64,000 bases of DNA from Pseudomonas putida W15Oct28 (GCF_000708715.2 NZ_JENB01000006.1:124001-188000); one strand, 5' to 3'; shown: positions 24,137-33,620, counted from the stretch's first letter. The notes: generated by a model not told the origin, from the sequence alone. Numbers and translations: made by a program.

Positions 24137-26311
24137 ATGAGCCTGGCATTCATCGATTTTCTCACCTATGTGCTGTTCGGCCTGAAGATACTGGCCATCA
24201 CCCTCGCCTCGCTGATGTTCCTGCTGGGCCTGGACGACCTGTTCATCGACCTGTGCTACTGGGGCCGCAAGCTGATCCGGCGCTTTCGCGTGTATGACAA
24301 GTACGAGAAGGCCGACGAGAAGCGCCTGTACGAAGTCCCGGAAAAACCCCTGGCCATCATGGTCCCGGCCTGGAACGAAGTGGGCGTGGTCGGCGAAATG
24401 GCGCGCCTGGCGGCCTCCACCATCGACTACGAGAACTACCAGATTTTCGTCGGCACCTACCCCAACGACCCGCAAACCCAGGCCGACGTCGACGCGGTGT
24501 GCCTGCACTACCCCAACGTGCACAAGGTGGTGTGTGCACGCCCTGGCCCCACCAGCAAGGCCGACTGCCTGAACAACATCATCGACGCCCTGCTGCGCTT
24601 CCAGCAGGATGCTGGCATCGAGTTCGCCGGTTTCATCCTGCATGACGCCGAAGACGTGATCTCGCCCATGGAATTGCGCCTGTTCAACTACCTGCTGCCG
24701 AACAAGGACATGATCCAGATCCCGGTTTACCCCTACGCACCGGAATGGAAAGGTTTCACCGCCGGCCACTATGTCGACGAATTTGCCGAAAACCACGGCA
24801 AGGACGTCATCGTCCGCGAAGCGCTGACCGGCCAGGTGCCCAGTGCAGGTGTCGGCACCTGCTTCAGCCGCCGCGCCATCAGCGCGCTGCTGGAGGACGG
24901 CGACGGCATTGCCTTTGACGTACAGAGCCTCACCGAGGACTACGACATTGGCTTTCGCCTGAAGCAAAAGGGCATGAAGTGCATATTCGCCCGCTATTCC
25001 ATCACCGACCCGGCGCTGACCCTGAAGCAGGAATGGCGCCCGGGCATGAGCCGGGAATTCTCCCAGGTGATCTGCGTGCGCGAGCACTTCCCGCGTGACT
25101 GGCAGCATGCCATCCGGCAGAAGTCACGGTGGATCGTCGGTATCGTGTTCCAGGGCACCAGCAACCTCGGCTGGAGTCGCAAGGGCGCACTCAACTACTT
25201 CCTCTGGCGCGACCGCCGCGGGCTGTTCGCCTACCTGCTGAGCTTCTTGGTCAACTTGTTGCTGCTGGTGTTGCTGGCCATGTGGCTGGTCACGGTGATT
25301 GCGCCGAACTCGTGGCGCTTCATGTCGATCCTCAGCGACAGCTGGCTGCTGTCTACCCTGCTGTGGCTGAACGGGCTGATGCTGTTCAATCGCCTGTTCC
25401 AGCGCGGCTGGTTCGTCACCCGTTTCTATGGCATCGGCGAAGGCCTGCTGTCGGCACCGCGGATGATGTGGAGCAACTTCGTCAACTTCTTCGCCAACCT
25501 GCGTGCCCTGCGCCAGGTGATGGAAATGGGCGACTCGCGGCGCGTGGCCTGGGACAAGACCACCCATGAATTCCCCGCCATCGCCGCCCCTGCCCGCACG
25601 CCGCTGGGCCAGCGCCTGGTGGCCAAAGGGCTGATCAGTGACGAGCAACTGCAACAGGCAATCACCAGCCCGGTACGCCGGCGCCTGGGCCGCGAACTGC
25701 TGCTGCGCGGCTGGGTGAACAGCGAACAGCTGGTGGCGACCCTGGCCGAGCAGCTGGACCTGCCCTGGGCACCGCTGAACCCGTTCAAGCTCGACCCACA
25801 ACTGATTGCCACGCTGCCACGCAAACTGGCGACGCACTATGGCGTGCTGCCCGTTGCCGAAGACGGCGACACGCTGATTCTAGCCAGCGAAAGCCCGGTC
25901 AGCCAGGTGTCGCTGGGGGTGATCAGCCGCTACCTGAAACGCCCGGTCCGCGTGCGCCTGGCGCCTCAGGGCCGGGTAACCCTGGGGCTGCGCTACCACT
26001 ACCCAAGCCCCTGGCAGAAGCCTGAAACCCGCGACATGCTGGCCATCCTCGAACGCCATCAGGACGATGAAGCGCTGCTGGAGCGTGTCAGCCACCACCA
26101 GGTCATGCTCGGCACCCTGTTGCAGGTGCGCGGCATGGTCCCGGTCACCCTGTTCAACCAGGCACTGATCGACTTCGACCCCGAGCGCCAGAGCCTGGGC
26201 GAGCACCTGATCGCCCGCGGCATCATCACCGAACAGGTGTTGCAACAGGCGCTCGTTGAGCAGGCCAGCGAGCAGCAGGCCGCCCTTGATCTGATCCGGG
26301 AGGTGGCATGA
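24137..26311 (+). CDS. nfrB: NfrB-like membrane glycosyltransferase with MshEN (c-di-GMP) domain
   Basis: 724 residues. Helices near residues 8-35 anchor a family 2 glycosyltransferase: MVPAWNEVGVVGEM, HDAEDVISP (Asp motif), SLTEDYDIGFRL and RQKSRWIVG (QxxRW, about residue 323) are the processive synthase marks. Four further helices follow (about 355-440). From about 485 the chain carries MshEN-type motifs: TPLGQRLVAKGLISDEQL, RRLGRELLLRGWVNSEQL and, near 685, QSLGEHLIARGIITEQVL. E. coli NfrB (phage N4 adsorption protein B) makes the surface glycan that N4 recognises, and MshEN domains bind c-di-GMP. The stop overlaps nfrA by four bases. Confidence 0.9.
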   Translation: MSLAFIDFLTYVLFGLKILAITLASLMFLLGLDDLFIDLCYWGRKLIRRFRVYDKYEKADEKRLYEVPEKPLAIMVPAWNEVGVVGEMARLAASTIDYENYQIFVGTYPNDPQTQADVDAVCLHYPNVHKVVCARPGPTSKADCLNNIIDALLRFQQDAGIEFAGFILHDAEDVISPMELRLFNYLLPNKDMIQIPVYPYAPEWKGFTAGHYVDEFAENHGKDVIVREALTGQVPSAGVGTCFSRRAISALLEDGDGIAFDVQSLTEDYDIGFRLKQKGMKCIFARYSITDPALTLKQEWRPGMSREFSQVICVREHFPRDWQHAIRQKSRWIVGIVFQGTSNLGWSRKGALNYFLWRDRRGLFAYLLSFLVNLLLLVLLAMWLVTVIAPNSWRFMSILSDSWLLSTLLWLNGLMLFNRLFQRGWFVTRFYGIGEGLLSAPRMMWSNFVNFFANLRALRQVMEMGDSRRVAWDKTTHEFPAIAAPARTPLGQRLVAKGLISDEQLQQAITSPVRRRLGRELLLRGWVNSEQLVATLAEQLDLPWAPLNPFKLDPQLIATLPRKLATHYGVLPVAEDGDTLILASESPVSQVSLGVISRYLKRPVRVRLAPQGRVTLGLRYHYPSPWQKPETRDMLAILERHQDDEALLERVSHHQVMLGTLLQVRGMVPVTLFNQALIDFDPERQSLGEHLIARGIITEQVLQQALVEQASEQQAALDLIREVA

Positions 26312-29300
26312 AGCCGCGCTTTTCCCTCACTTTCGCTGGCCTGTTGCTGTGCTCCGCCGCGCTGCCTGCCGCCGCCTCGGCGCCGATGACCGACTTTCAG
26401 CGGTTCACCAGCTTCCCGTTCATGGACCGCGGCTACCGTGAGGCCAAGAAAGACAACTGGGCCGAGGTTGAGCGCCTGACCCGCCACGTGCTGGGCCGGG
26501 TGCCGAACAACGACGAGGCCCGCGCACTGCTGGTAGAAGCCCTTGCCCATCAACGCCGCTACAAGGAAGCCGAAGCGCTGGCCGGGCAACTCGACGGCAG
26601 CCCCGAATACGCAGACGCCCTGCTCGAACTGCGCCTGACCTGGATCGAACAGGACCCACCGCCGGCCAGCCAAGTGGAACAATGGCTGGCCGCCAGTGAG
26701 GGTAATCAACGCGTGCGCCTGTGGCAGGCCTACAGCCTGAGCCTGGCCAAATTCGGCGGTGCGGGCAAGGCGCTGGACTGGCTCAGCCAGTTGCCGCCCA
26801 GGGATGACGGCCAGGTATTGCGCCTGGTCCGGGCCAACTTCGCCGAACAACTGCGCAACTGGAAAGAAACCATCGAGCAACTGCAACCGCTCGCCGACAA
26901 GGGCCAGTTGCCCGCCGAAGACTGGCAACGCCTGGCCAATGCCTATGTCCAGCAGGTGGATGAAAAAGGGTTGAACAAACTGCTGGCCAGCGCGCCCTCC
27001 CCTCAAGCAGCTGACCAGGCGCGCCTGGCCATGGCCAACCGCGCCATCGCCGTGGGCCACAACCAGCAAGCCCAGCGCTGGTTGCAGTCGCTGCCGCCCG
27101 ATCAGCTGAATCAACCTGACCAGCGCCAGCAACTGTGGGAGCTGGCCCGCAAAGGCGACGATGCAGCGCTGGTGCGCCGCCTGAGCAACGACCTGCAACG
27201 CCCCTGCCTGGACACCGTCGACTGGTTGTCACGCCATGACCCGGACCTGGCCCGCGAACAGTTCAAAGGCTGCACACCCACTACCGACGCACGCGCCTAC
27301 GCCGTGCTCAAGCAACGCCTGTATGGCGACCCGCCGCAACCCCCACAACCGCGCACAGCCAGCGAATGGGAAAACCGCTACCGGCAAAGTGGCGACCTGG
27401 CCGCACTGGATCAATCCACCTTCCTGCTGGTGGAACAGGGCCAGACCGGACACGCCCGGCAACTGCTGGAACAGGCCTACGACCGCCGTCAGGGCCGCCT
27501 CAGCCCATCGCTGCTGCAGCGCCTGGGCAACCTGTATGCCCGCAACGACGGGCCGCTGGACAGCCACCGCATGCTCGGCCTGATCCCCCGAGTCGATGCC
27601 AATACCCGTGCCCAGTTGCTCGGCCGCCTGGCCGAGGCAGGCCAGTGCGACGCCGTGCGCCAGGCGGTACCGGCCACACCCCGCGAGCCCGGCCAGTACC
27701 GCGCCCTGGGCCGCTGCGCCATGCCCGACCAACCCGGTGAAGCGGTGGTCTACTACCAGGCCGCCGAGCGCCTGGGCGACGCCGGCAACCGCCTGCCGTT
27801 GGCCTATGCACTTGAAGCAGCCGGCGATTCCGAAGCCGCACTGCCCATCTGGCGCAGCCTGCCGGACAGCGCCTGGACCGACAACGCCCGCCTCACGGCC
27901 GCCGGGGGCGCGCTGAACGCAGGCGACGCTTATGCGGCCCGCCGCTATTGGGACGCCGCCGCGCACCACAGCGCCGATGACTGGGCACTGGGCGCGGCCA
28001 TTGCCCAGCGCCAGGGCGATTACCAGGCGGCCTTGGGTTTCCAGCGCCAAGCCTTGGCAAGCAGCCCACGGGCCGACCACTACTACGCGGCCGCCAGCAC
28101 CGCGCAACTGGCCGGCGACAGTGCGCAGAGCATGACCTGGCTCGCCGACGCCGTGCGCCTGGCCCCCGATCAGCCGCGCTACCGCGCCGATTACGGCATG
28201 CGCCTGGCTGGCTCGACAGACAAAACCCAGCGCCGCCAGTCGATCCCCTACCTGGAGCGTGCCACCCACGACTTCCCCGAGGATTATCGCCTCGGCGAAA
28301 CCCTGGCCTTGCGCTACGACGAAGCCGAAGACAGCGCCTCGGCACGCCGCGAACTGCGCCGCATCCTCGATGTGGAGCAGAACCTGGTCGACGGTGACGA
28401 CGAATACGGCAGCCTGGAAGCCCGCAAATACCGCCAGCGCCGTGCCCACGAAAGCCTGTCACGGCGTGACACCATCACCTTGGCCAGTACCTGGTCACCC
28501 GCCGGCACCTCGACCAACGACAAGTTCCTCGACAACGGCCAGCGCAGTGGCAGCTCCCGCCGCGCCCAGTCGCAGAACGTGCAACTGGCCATGTGGGACC
28601 ATGCCCTGGGCGAAGAACCCAGCCGCAACGGCAGCACCCTGTCGGTGTATGGCCGGGTGCTGTTCGGTGGCCAGAGCCGAACCGACTATGCGCAAAGCAT
28701 GGGTACCGGGGTCGGCCTGCGTTACAAGCCGCTCGGCCAGGCCAACCTCAACCTGTACGCCGAGCTGTACCACCAGCGGCAGATCGACGAAGCCCATTAC
28801 CGCGCCCTGAGCCTTGGCCAGTTGCTGAGCCCGGCCAAGGTCGGCGGCAACTGGGGCGACCTGCGCCACCACGCCGAATCGAGCAACGACCTGCTGTTGC
28901 GCGCCACCGCCTCGTTCCTTGATCAAGGCGACTGGCGCAATGACTGGCGTGTGGATGAAGACAACTGGAACGAGCGCTTCCTCTACCTTGACGCTGCCTG
29001 GTGGACCCGCGCCGGCGACCACGCCTGGCTGTCGCGCTACCAGCAAGGCCATGCCTGGAAACTACCCGGCAGCTCGCCGCAAACCCTCATGCCCTATGGC
29101 TTTGTCGAGTTCTCCAGCCAGGACCCGAGCAACGACTGGCGCCAGGACGCCCGGGCGGGGGTTGGCGTGCGCTGGCAATGGTGGTTCGATGACGACCGCT
29201 ACAACGCCTATCGCGGCTCGCTGAAAGTACGTGCCGAGTACCAGCAGTCGCTGGGCGGCAATCTTTACGAGCGCGCCAACGGCGTGCTGGTCGGTGCGGA

Positions 29301-29313
29301 GATGACCTTCTGA
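26308..29313 (+). CDS. nfrA: NfrA-like outer-membrane glycan export protein (TPR + barrel)
   Basis: 1001 residues with a signal peptide (about 25 residues). A long helical tetratricopeptide-like region (about 30-650) shows repeated A/L-rich units such as AYAARRYWDAAAHHSADDWALG and AEALAGQLDGSPEYADALLEL. The last 290 residues are beta-rich (STLSVYGRVLFGG, GTGVGLRYKPLGQANLNLYAELYHQRQ, RAGVGVRWQWWFDDDR) and end in VLVGAEMTF, as expected of an outer-membrane barrel. The arrangement matches E. coli NfrA, the phage N4 receptor, and exopolysaccharide secretins such as BcsC/PgaA. Translationally coupled to nfrB and to the DUF4434 gene downstream. Confidence 0.9.
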   Translation: MKPRFSLTFAGLLLCSAALPAAASAPMTDFQRFTSFPFMDRGYREAKKDNWAEVERLTRHVLGRVPNNDEARALLVEALAHQRRYKEAEALAGQLDGSPEYADALLELRLTWIEQDPPPASQVEQWLAASEGNQRVRLWQAYSLSLAKFGGAGKALDWLSQLPPRDDGQVLRLVRANFAEQLRNWKETIEQLQPLADKGQLPAEDWQRLANAYVQQVDEKGLNKLLASAPSPQAADQARLAMANRAIAVGHNQQAQRWLQSLPPDQLNQPDQRQQLWELARKGDDAALVRRLSNDLQRPCLDTVDWLSRHDPDLAREQFKGCTPTTDARAYAVLKQRLYGDPPQPPQPRTASEWENRYRQSGDLAALDQSTFLLVEQGQTGHARQLLEQAYDRRQGRLSPSLLQRLGNLYARNDGPLDSHRMLGLIPRVDANTRAQLLGRLAEAGQCDAVRQAVPATPREPGQYRALGRCAMPDQPGEAVVYYQAAERLGDAGNRLPLAYALEAAGDSEAALPIWRSLPDSAWTDNARLTAAGGALNAGDAYAARRYWDAAAHHSADDWALGAAIAQRQGDYQAALGFQRQALASSPRADHYYAAASTAQLAGDSAQSMTWLADAVRLAPDQPRYRADYGMRLAGSTDKTQRRQSIPYLERATHDFPEDYRLGETLALRYDEAEDSASARRELRRILDVEQNLVDGDDEYGSLEARKYRQRRAHESLSRRDTITLASTWSPAGTSTNDKFLDNGQRSGSSRRAQSQNVQLAMWDHALGEEPSRNGSTLSVYGRVLFGGQSRTDYAQSMGTGVGLRYKPLGQANLNLYAELYHQRQIDEAHYRALSLGQLLSPAKVGGNWGDLRHHAESSNDLLLRATASFLDQGDWRNDWRVDEDNWNERFLYLDAAWWTRAGDHAWLSRYQQGHAWKLPGSSPQTLMPYGFVEFSSQDPSNDWRQDARAGVGVRWQWWFDDDRYNAYRGSLKVRAEYQQSLGGNLYERANGVLVGAEMTF

Positions 29314-30152
29314 TGCGTGCGATCCTCGCCTTCTGCCTGCTTGCCCTGTGCCTGCCCGCCACAGCCGACCAGCGCCTGTTCTACCAACCCCTCAACCGCG
29401 ACGCCAAAGTCACCCCCGCCCAGTGGCAACAACTGTGGCATGCCACCGTGGCCCAGGGGGGGAAAACCCTGATCGTGCAATGGAGCGCCTATGGCGACAG
29501 CGACTTCGGCGGCGCCCAGGGCTGGCTGGCCAACAGCCTGCGCAGCGCACGTGCCCAAGGCCTGCAGGTGGTGCTGGGGCTGTACATGGACCCCGCCTAC
29601 TACCAGCGCCTGGAAGAACTGGACGGCGAGGGCCTGAACAGCTATTGGAAAGCGCAACTGGGGCGCTCACTCACCCAGTACCAGCAACTGCGCCAAGCCT
29701 GGCAATTGCCGGTGGAGGGCTGGTACCTTCCCATGGAGCTGGACGACCAGCATTTTCGCGACCCCGCGCGGCGCGAAGCGCTGTTCAGCCAGTTACAGGC
29801 CTTCAACCGCCAACTGGACAAGCCTCTGCACATCAGTGCCTTCAGCGCAGGCAAGCTGTCGCCCCGGGTCAATGCCGCCTGGCTGGATCAACTGGCAGGC
29901 CTGGGCTTGAGTGTGTGGTGGCAGGATGGCGCCGGGACTGGTCGATTGCCGCCGTTGGTTCGCCAGGGTTACGAACAGGCCTTGCCGTGCCGGATAGGTG
30001 TGGTGCGCGAGGCGTTCCGCCAGGTGAGTGCGCCAGGTCAGGCATTCAGGGCTGAACCTGCCGAACCGAAGCTGGCCAGCGGGTGCCATGCCGAGGCAGT
30101 GTTTGCCTTGCGCTACCGGCCTTGGGCCCAGAAGGTTCTGCCACAGAATTGA
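29313..30152 (+). CDS. DUF4434-like secreted glycan-associated protein
   Basis: 279 residues with a signal peptide (ILAFCLLALCLPATA). The mature part looks like a TIM-barrel glycoside-hydrolase relative: FYQPLNRDAKVTPAQWQQLW, GGKTLIVQWSAYGDSDFGG, LQVVLGLYMDPAYYQRL, EGWYLPMELDDQHFRDP with conserved acidic residues on the strand ends, and ISAFSAGKLSP. Its start shares a base with the nfrA stop (TGATG), making three translationally coupled genes, the same order as E. coli nfrB-nfrA-ybcH in spirit. It is probably a periplasmic enzyme that trims or processes the glycan. Catalytic activity is inferred only. Confidence 0.75.
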   Translation: MRAILAFCLLALCLPATADQRLFYQPLNRDAKVTPAQWQQLWHATVAQGGKTLIVQWSAYGDSDFGGAQGWLANSLRSARAQGLQVVLGLYMDPAYYQRLEELDGEGLNSYWKAQLGRSLTQYQQLRQAWQLPVEGWYLPMELDDQHFRDPARREALFSQLQAFNRQLDKPLHISAFSAGKLSPRVNAAWLDQLAGLGLSVWWQDGAGTGRLPPLVRQGYEQALPCRIGVVREAFRQVSAPGQAFRAEPAEPKLASGCHAEAVFALRYRPWAQKVLPQN

Positions 30153-30163
30153 GTCGCCAGGCC

Positions 30164-30243
30164 CGGCCTCTTCGCAGCACAAGGCTGCTCCTACAGGTAT
30201 CGCACGTCTCCTGTAGGAGCAGCCTTGTGCTGCGAAAGGGCCG
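30164..30243. repeat. REP pair between the nfr operon and the GGDEF gene
   Basis: TTCGCAGCACAAGGCTGCTC on the left and GGAGCAGCCTTGTGCTGCGA on the right: a perfect inverted repeat, with CGGCC/GGCCG outer arms. Confidence 0.92.
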
Positions 30244-30277
30244 GACCTGGCAAAGCAGTACTCCCAGGAGTTCACCC

Positions 30278-31369
30278 ATGTTCAAAACCATCGAGGAACA
30301 CGTACGCAAGCAGGTCGCCCCCGCCGCCCTGCGCGCCGAGTTCCGCCAGCACGAATTCGAGTCCATGCGCCCGTTCTGCCTGCTGGTAATCTGCGTCAGC
30401 ATCCTGATCTGGCTGGTCTTCGACCTGATCGTCAGTTTCCTCGCAGGCCAGGGCTTCACCTGGCTGTCCTACCTGTTCATCTCGCTGCTCGGCTGCCTGG
30501 CCGTCGTGCTGAACTTTACCCGCCGCAGCCATCACTTCGACGTGCTCAACCTGTTGTTCATTGCCATCATCACCTTGGGCATGCGCCTGCTGATCGAGGG
30601 CATCCCGGTCACCCTGCGGCCGGTGTGGCTGGTGCTTGGGGTTTCCGCGGTACTGTATGCCGTATCGGTGCTGCCGGTGCGGCGCTGGTCGTTTTTCTGC
30701 GCCATGGTCATCACCTGGGTGATGCTCAACCCGTTCTACCACACCCGCATCGAGCCCGACGCACTCGAAGGGGCCATGCTGATCAGCTACGCCGTGTTCC
30801 TCAGCGGCCTGGTCAGCTACAGCTACCTGCAGATCCGCAAGACCAAGCTGCACAACTTCTACCTGTCCAAGGTGCTGCTGGAGCAGGCCTATGTCGACGC
30901 CCTGACCGAAATCCCCAACCGCCGATCGTTCATGGCCCAGGCCGGCCGCCTGCTGCACATGGCCACACCCGGGCAGTACCTGGCGATGATCGATATCGAC
31001 AATTTCAAGCGGGTCAATGACCGCTTCGGCCATGACGTGGGCGATGAAGTGCTCAAGCGCGTGGCCCTGCATATCAAGGCGAGCATGGCCGGCCATGAGT
31101 TTGCCCGGCTGGGCGGTGAAGAGTTCGCCATCTTTCTGCAAGGGGTGGACCAGCAGGGGGCCGAGCAGCAGGTGGCGGCGCTGTGCAAGCGGGTGCGCGA
31201 GGACATTGGCGAGCACCCGGTGACCATCAGCATCGGCCTGGCACGGGTGGACCGGGGTGACAGCCTGACCACGGCGCTGGTCCGCGCCGACCAGGCGTTG
31301 TATGAAGCCAAGCACACCGGCAAGGACCGGTTTGTGTTGTGGTCAAGCCAACTTACAGACCAGAGTTGA
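30278..31369 (+). CDS. Membrane diguanylate cyclase (GGDEF)
   Basis: 363 residues. The N-terminal half has about six hydrophobic helices between residues 25 and 185 (a MASE-like membrane sensor), then the GGDEF domain. Substrate motifs: VDALTEIPNRRSF, MIDIDNFKRVNDRFGHDVGDEVL, and the active loop ARLGGEEF. GGEEF is catalytically competent. The usual inhibitory RxxD site upstream of it is replaced (MAGH at the corresponding position), so product feedback is not expected. CAGGAG is seven bases before the ATG. The gene follows the nfrBA-DUF4434 operon in the same direction after a REP pair, making it the prime candidate to feed c-di-GMP to the MshEN domain of NfrB. Confidence 0.9.
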   Translation: MFKTIEEHVRKQVAPAALRAEFRQHEFESMRPFCLLVICVSILIWLVFDLIVSFLAGQGFTWLSYLFISLLGCLAVVLNFTRRSHHFDVLNLLFIAIITLGMRLLIEGIPVTLRPVWLVLGVSAVLYAVSVLPVRRWSFFCAMVITWVMLNPFYHTRIEPDALEGAMLISYAVFLSGLVSYSYLQIRKTKLHNFYLSKVLLEQAYVDALTEIPNRRSFMAQAGRLLHMATPGQYLAMIDIDNFKRVNDRFGHDVGDEVLKRVALHIKASMAGHEFARLGGEEFAIFLQGVDQQGAEQQVAALCKRVREDIGEHPVTISIGLARVDRGDSLTTALVRADQALYEAKHTGKDRFVLWSSQLTDQS

Positions 31370-31373
31370 CTGG

Positions 31374-31470
31374 CCCGGCCTCTTCGCGGGCTTGCCCGCT
31401 CCCACAGGCCCTACACAGTGCTTGAGATCTGTGCGGTCCCTGTGGGAGCGGGCGAGCCCGCGAAGAGGCC
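31374..31470. repeat. REP pair
   Basis: CGGCCTCTTCGCGGGCTTGC on the left, GCGAGCCCGCGAAGAGGCC on the right, with the TGTGGGAGCGGGC core in inverted copies. Lies between convergent GGDEF and histidine kinase genes. Confidence 0.92.
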
Positions 31471-31484
31471 GGCACAGGCATCCA

Positions 31485-32783
31485 TCACCCCGCAGGCAAC
31501 CGAATGCGGAACTGCGCCCCACCCAATGCTGACTGTGCCACCGTCAAGGTGCCGCCCTGCCCCTCGATCGCCCGCCGACTGATCGCCAGCCCCAGGCCAA
31601 ACCCGCCGGTGTTGCGGTCGCGGCTGCGGTCCAGCCGGTAGAACGGCTGGAAAATCCGTTCCCGCTCCTCTACCGGTATGCCGATCCCGTCATCCTCCAC
31701 CGTCAGCAGGCAGGCGCCATCGTCCTCCAGGCGCAAGCGCAGCAACAGGCTTTCATCGCAATAGCGCATGGCGTTGCGCACCAGGTTCTGCACCGCCCGC
31801 GCCGTCAGCCGTGGGTCCAGCACAAACCGGGGCAAATTGCCCTCGGCCCGCACTTCCCACTCGATACCCCGGCCATCGAGCTCTTCGGCAAAACCGCCGA
31901 GTACGCTGTCGACCAGTTCCAGCAACGACACCTCGACCCGCTCGCGGGCCTGATCGGCGTTGTACAGGCGGCTGTAAGACAGCAGTTCCAGCACCAGCTC
32001 ATCCAGCTCGCGCACATGCCCCACCAGTTCCAGCAGGCGCTTGCGGCTGGCCGGCGGCACTTCGTCGAACAACAGCACCAGGCCGAAGTCCAGGCGGGTC
32101 AGCGGTGTGCGCAGCTCATGGGACACCGCATTGAGCAGCTCGCGCTGCTGGTTGACGTGACGTTCCAGGTCACTGGCCATGGTGTCGAACACCCCGGCCA
32201 ACTCACCGATGTTGGAATGCGGCGAAATGTGCGTGCGCTCGGCCATCTGCCCCTGGCCCAGGCGCCGGGCGGTTTCCTTCAGCCGCTCCAGGTCGCGCCA
32301 GTGCGGCCACACCCATAACAGCAAGCACCCGAGCATGGCCGCACCGATCAGCACGGTCACGCCCCACGACAGCACATTGATGTCCAGTGGGTCTGGCGGT
32401 GCGTGCAGGCGCACCAGCCACTCCTTGTCCAGCGGTGCCAGCACCGTTTCGTAGTAGCCCCACTCGGCAATTCGCACGGCGTACTGGCCGTGCTCCAGGC
32501 GCGCCTGCTCATCTGCGCTGAGTTCGGCCTGGTCCATGCGCAGCAGCTTCACTTCCAGCGGGGCGAACGCACTGGCCAGGTCTTGCTCCACGGCTGGCCA
32601 CTGCTCGCGCGGGGCCTGGTGGAACTGGCGCACGATCAACGACTGCACGCCTTTGGCCTGGTCCAGGTTGTAGGCCATGAAGCGTTCCTGGAACAGGCCG
32701 ACGATGGTGTCGGGAATGAACAGCAGGGCACCGGCGTAAGCGACGATGATCACCAGGTACAACCGCACCAGGATCTTGAGCAT
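31485..32783 (-). CDS. rstB: RstB-like sensor histidine kinase
   Basis: 432 residues. Helix 1 (LVRLYLVIIVAYAGALLFIP) and helix 2 (VTVLIGAAMLGCLLLWVW, about 142-160) enclose a periplasmic sensor of roughly 115 residues. HAMP follows, then the phospho-acceptor His222 in AVSHELRTPLTRL. The ATPase has RNAMRY (N box), VEDDGIGIPVEERERIFQPFYRLD (G1/F) and GGFGLGLAI (G2). It is six bp downstream of the response regulator gene. The sensor domain and order match the RstB family of enterobacteria, which is linked to acid/Mg stress. Here the pair is divergent from an RND pump, which it may control. Confidence 0.9.
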   Translation of the reverse strand: MLKILVRLYLVIIVAYAGALLFIPDTIVGLFQERFMAYNLDQAKGVQSLIVRQFHQAPREQWPAVEQDLASAFAPLEVKLLRMDQAELSADEQARLEHGQYAVRIAEWGYYETVLAPLDKEWLVRLHAPPDPLDINVLSWGVTVLIGAAMLGCLLLWVWPHWRDLERLKETARRLGQGQMAERTHISPHSNIGELAGVFDTMASDLERHVNQQRELLNAVSHELRTPLTRLDFGLVLLFDEVPPASRKRLLELVGHVRELDELVLELLSYSRLYNADQARERVEVSLLELVDSVLGGFAEELDGRGIEWEVRAEGNLPRFVLDPRLTARAVQNLVRNAMRYCDESLLLRLRLEDDGACLLTVEDDGIGIPVEERERIFQPFYRLDRSRDRNTGGFGLGLAISRRAIEGQGGTLTVAQSALGGAQFRIRLPAG

Positions 32784-32789
32784 GGCCGG

Positions 32790-33491
32790 TCAGCACTCCC
32801 ACTCGACGCGGCTGAACAGGTAGCCTTTGCCCCACACGGTCTTGATCTTGCGCGCTTCGCCGGCGTTATCGTCGAACTTGCGCCGCAGCTTGGAGATGGC
32901 CACGTCCACCGAACGGTCGGTACCGTTGAACTCGATGCCGCGCAGCTGCTGCAAAATGCGGTCGCGGTTCAGCACTTCGCCGGCATTGCGCGCCAGTACC
33001 ACCAGCAGGTTGTACTCGCCGCTGGACAGCTCCACCTCTTCGCCGCGCCAGCTGACCGTGCGCTCGGCCAGGTCGATGCGCAGGCCTCCGATCAGGATCA
33101 GGTCGTTATCCAGCCGCGGCTCGTTGACGCTGCTGCGGCGCAGCAGGGTACGCACACGGGCCAGCAACACGCGGGGCTCGCAGGGCTTGGTCACGTAGTC
33201 GTCGGCGCCCATTTCCAGGCCCAATACCTGGTCATGGCTGTCGTCGCGGGCGGTCAGCATCAGGATCGGCAGGGTTTGCGACTCCTGGCGCAGCAGGCGG
33301 CACAGTTGCAGGCCATCGATACCCGGCAGCATCAGGTCGAGGATAACCAGGTCAGGTTTTTGCCGGCGATATTCGTCCAGCACATGATCGCCCCGGGCGA
33401 TCACCTGGACATGGAAGTCGTTGCGTTGCAGGTAGCTGGCGATCAGCTCGGACAGGGCGCTGTCGTCTTCGACCAGGAAAATATTCGGCAT
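32790..33491 (-). CDS. rstA: OmpR/RstA-like response regulator
   Basis: 233 residues. The receiver domain has FLVEDDSALSEL, phospho-acceptor Asp52 in VILDLMLPG, Thr in LTARDD and Lys in YVTKPCEPR. The winged-helix OmpR-type DNA-binding domain follows (VELSSGEYNLLVVLARNAGEVLNRDRIL and GTDRSVDVAISKLRRKFDD), ending in the GKGYLFS hairpin. First gene of the pair with the RstB-like kinase. A REP pair and the promoter of the RND operon lie upstream. Confidence 0.92.
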   Translation of the reverse strand: MPNIFLVEDDSALSELIASYLQRNDFHVQVIARGDHVLDEYRRQKPDLVILDLMLPGIDGLQLCRLLRQESQTLPILMLTARDDSHDQVLGLEMGADDYVTKPCEPRVLLARVRTLLRRSSVNEPRLDNDLILIGGLRIDLAERTVSWRGEEVELSSGEYNLLVVLARNAGEVLNRDRILQQLRGIEFNGTDRSVDVAISKLRRKFDDNAGEARKIKTVWGKGYLFSRVEWEC

Positions 33492-33526
33492 AGGTGCTTG
33501 GGATCTAGGTTGTGGTAGACCTCACT

Positions 33527-33620
33527 GGCCTCTTCGCGGGCTTGCCCGCTCCCACAGGGGCCGCACAGAATCTGAAACCTGCGCAATACCTGTGGGAGCG
33601 GGCAAGCCCGCGAAGAGGCC
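33527..33620. repeat. REP pair
   Basis: CGGGCTTGCCCGCTCCCACA and TGTGGGAGCGGGCAAGCCCG as perfect inverted copies with GGCCTCTTCG / CGAAGAGGCC outer arms. Sits in the divergent rstA-RND intergenic region. Confidence 0.92.
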
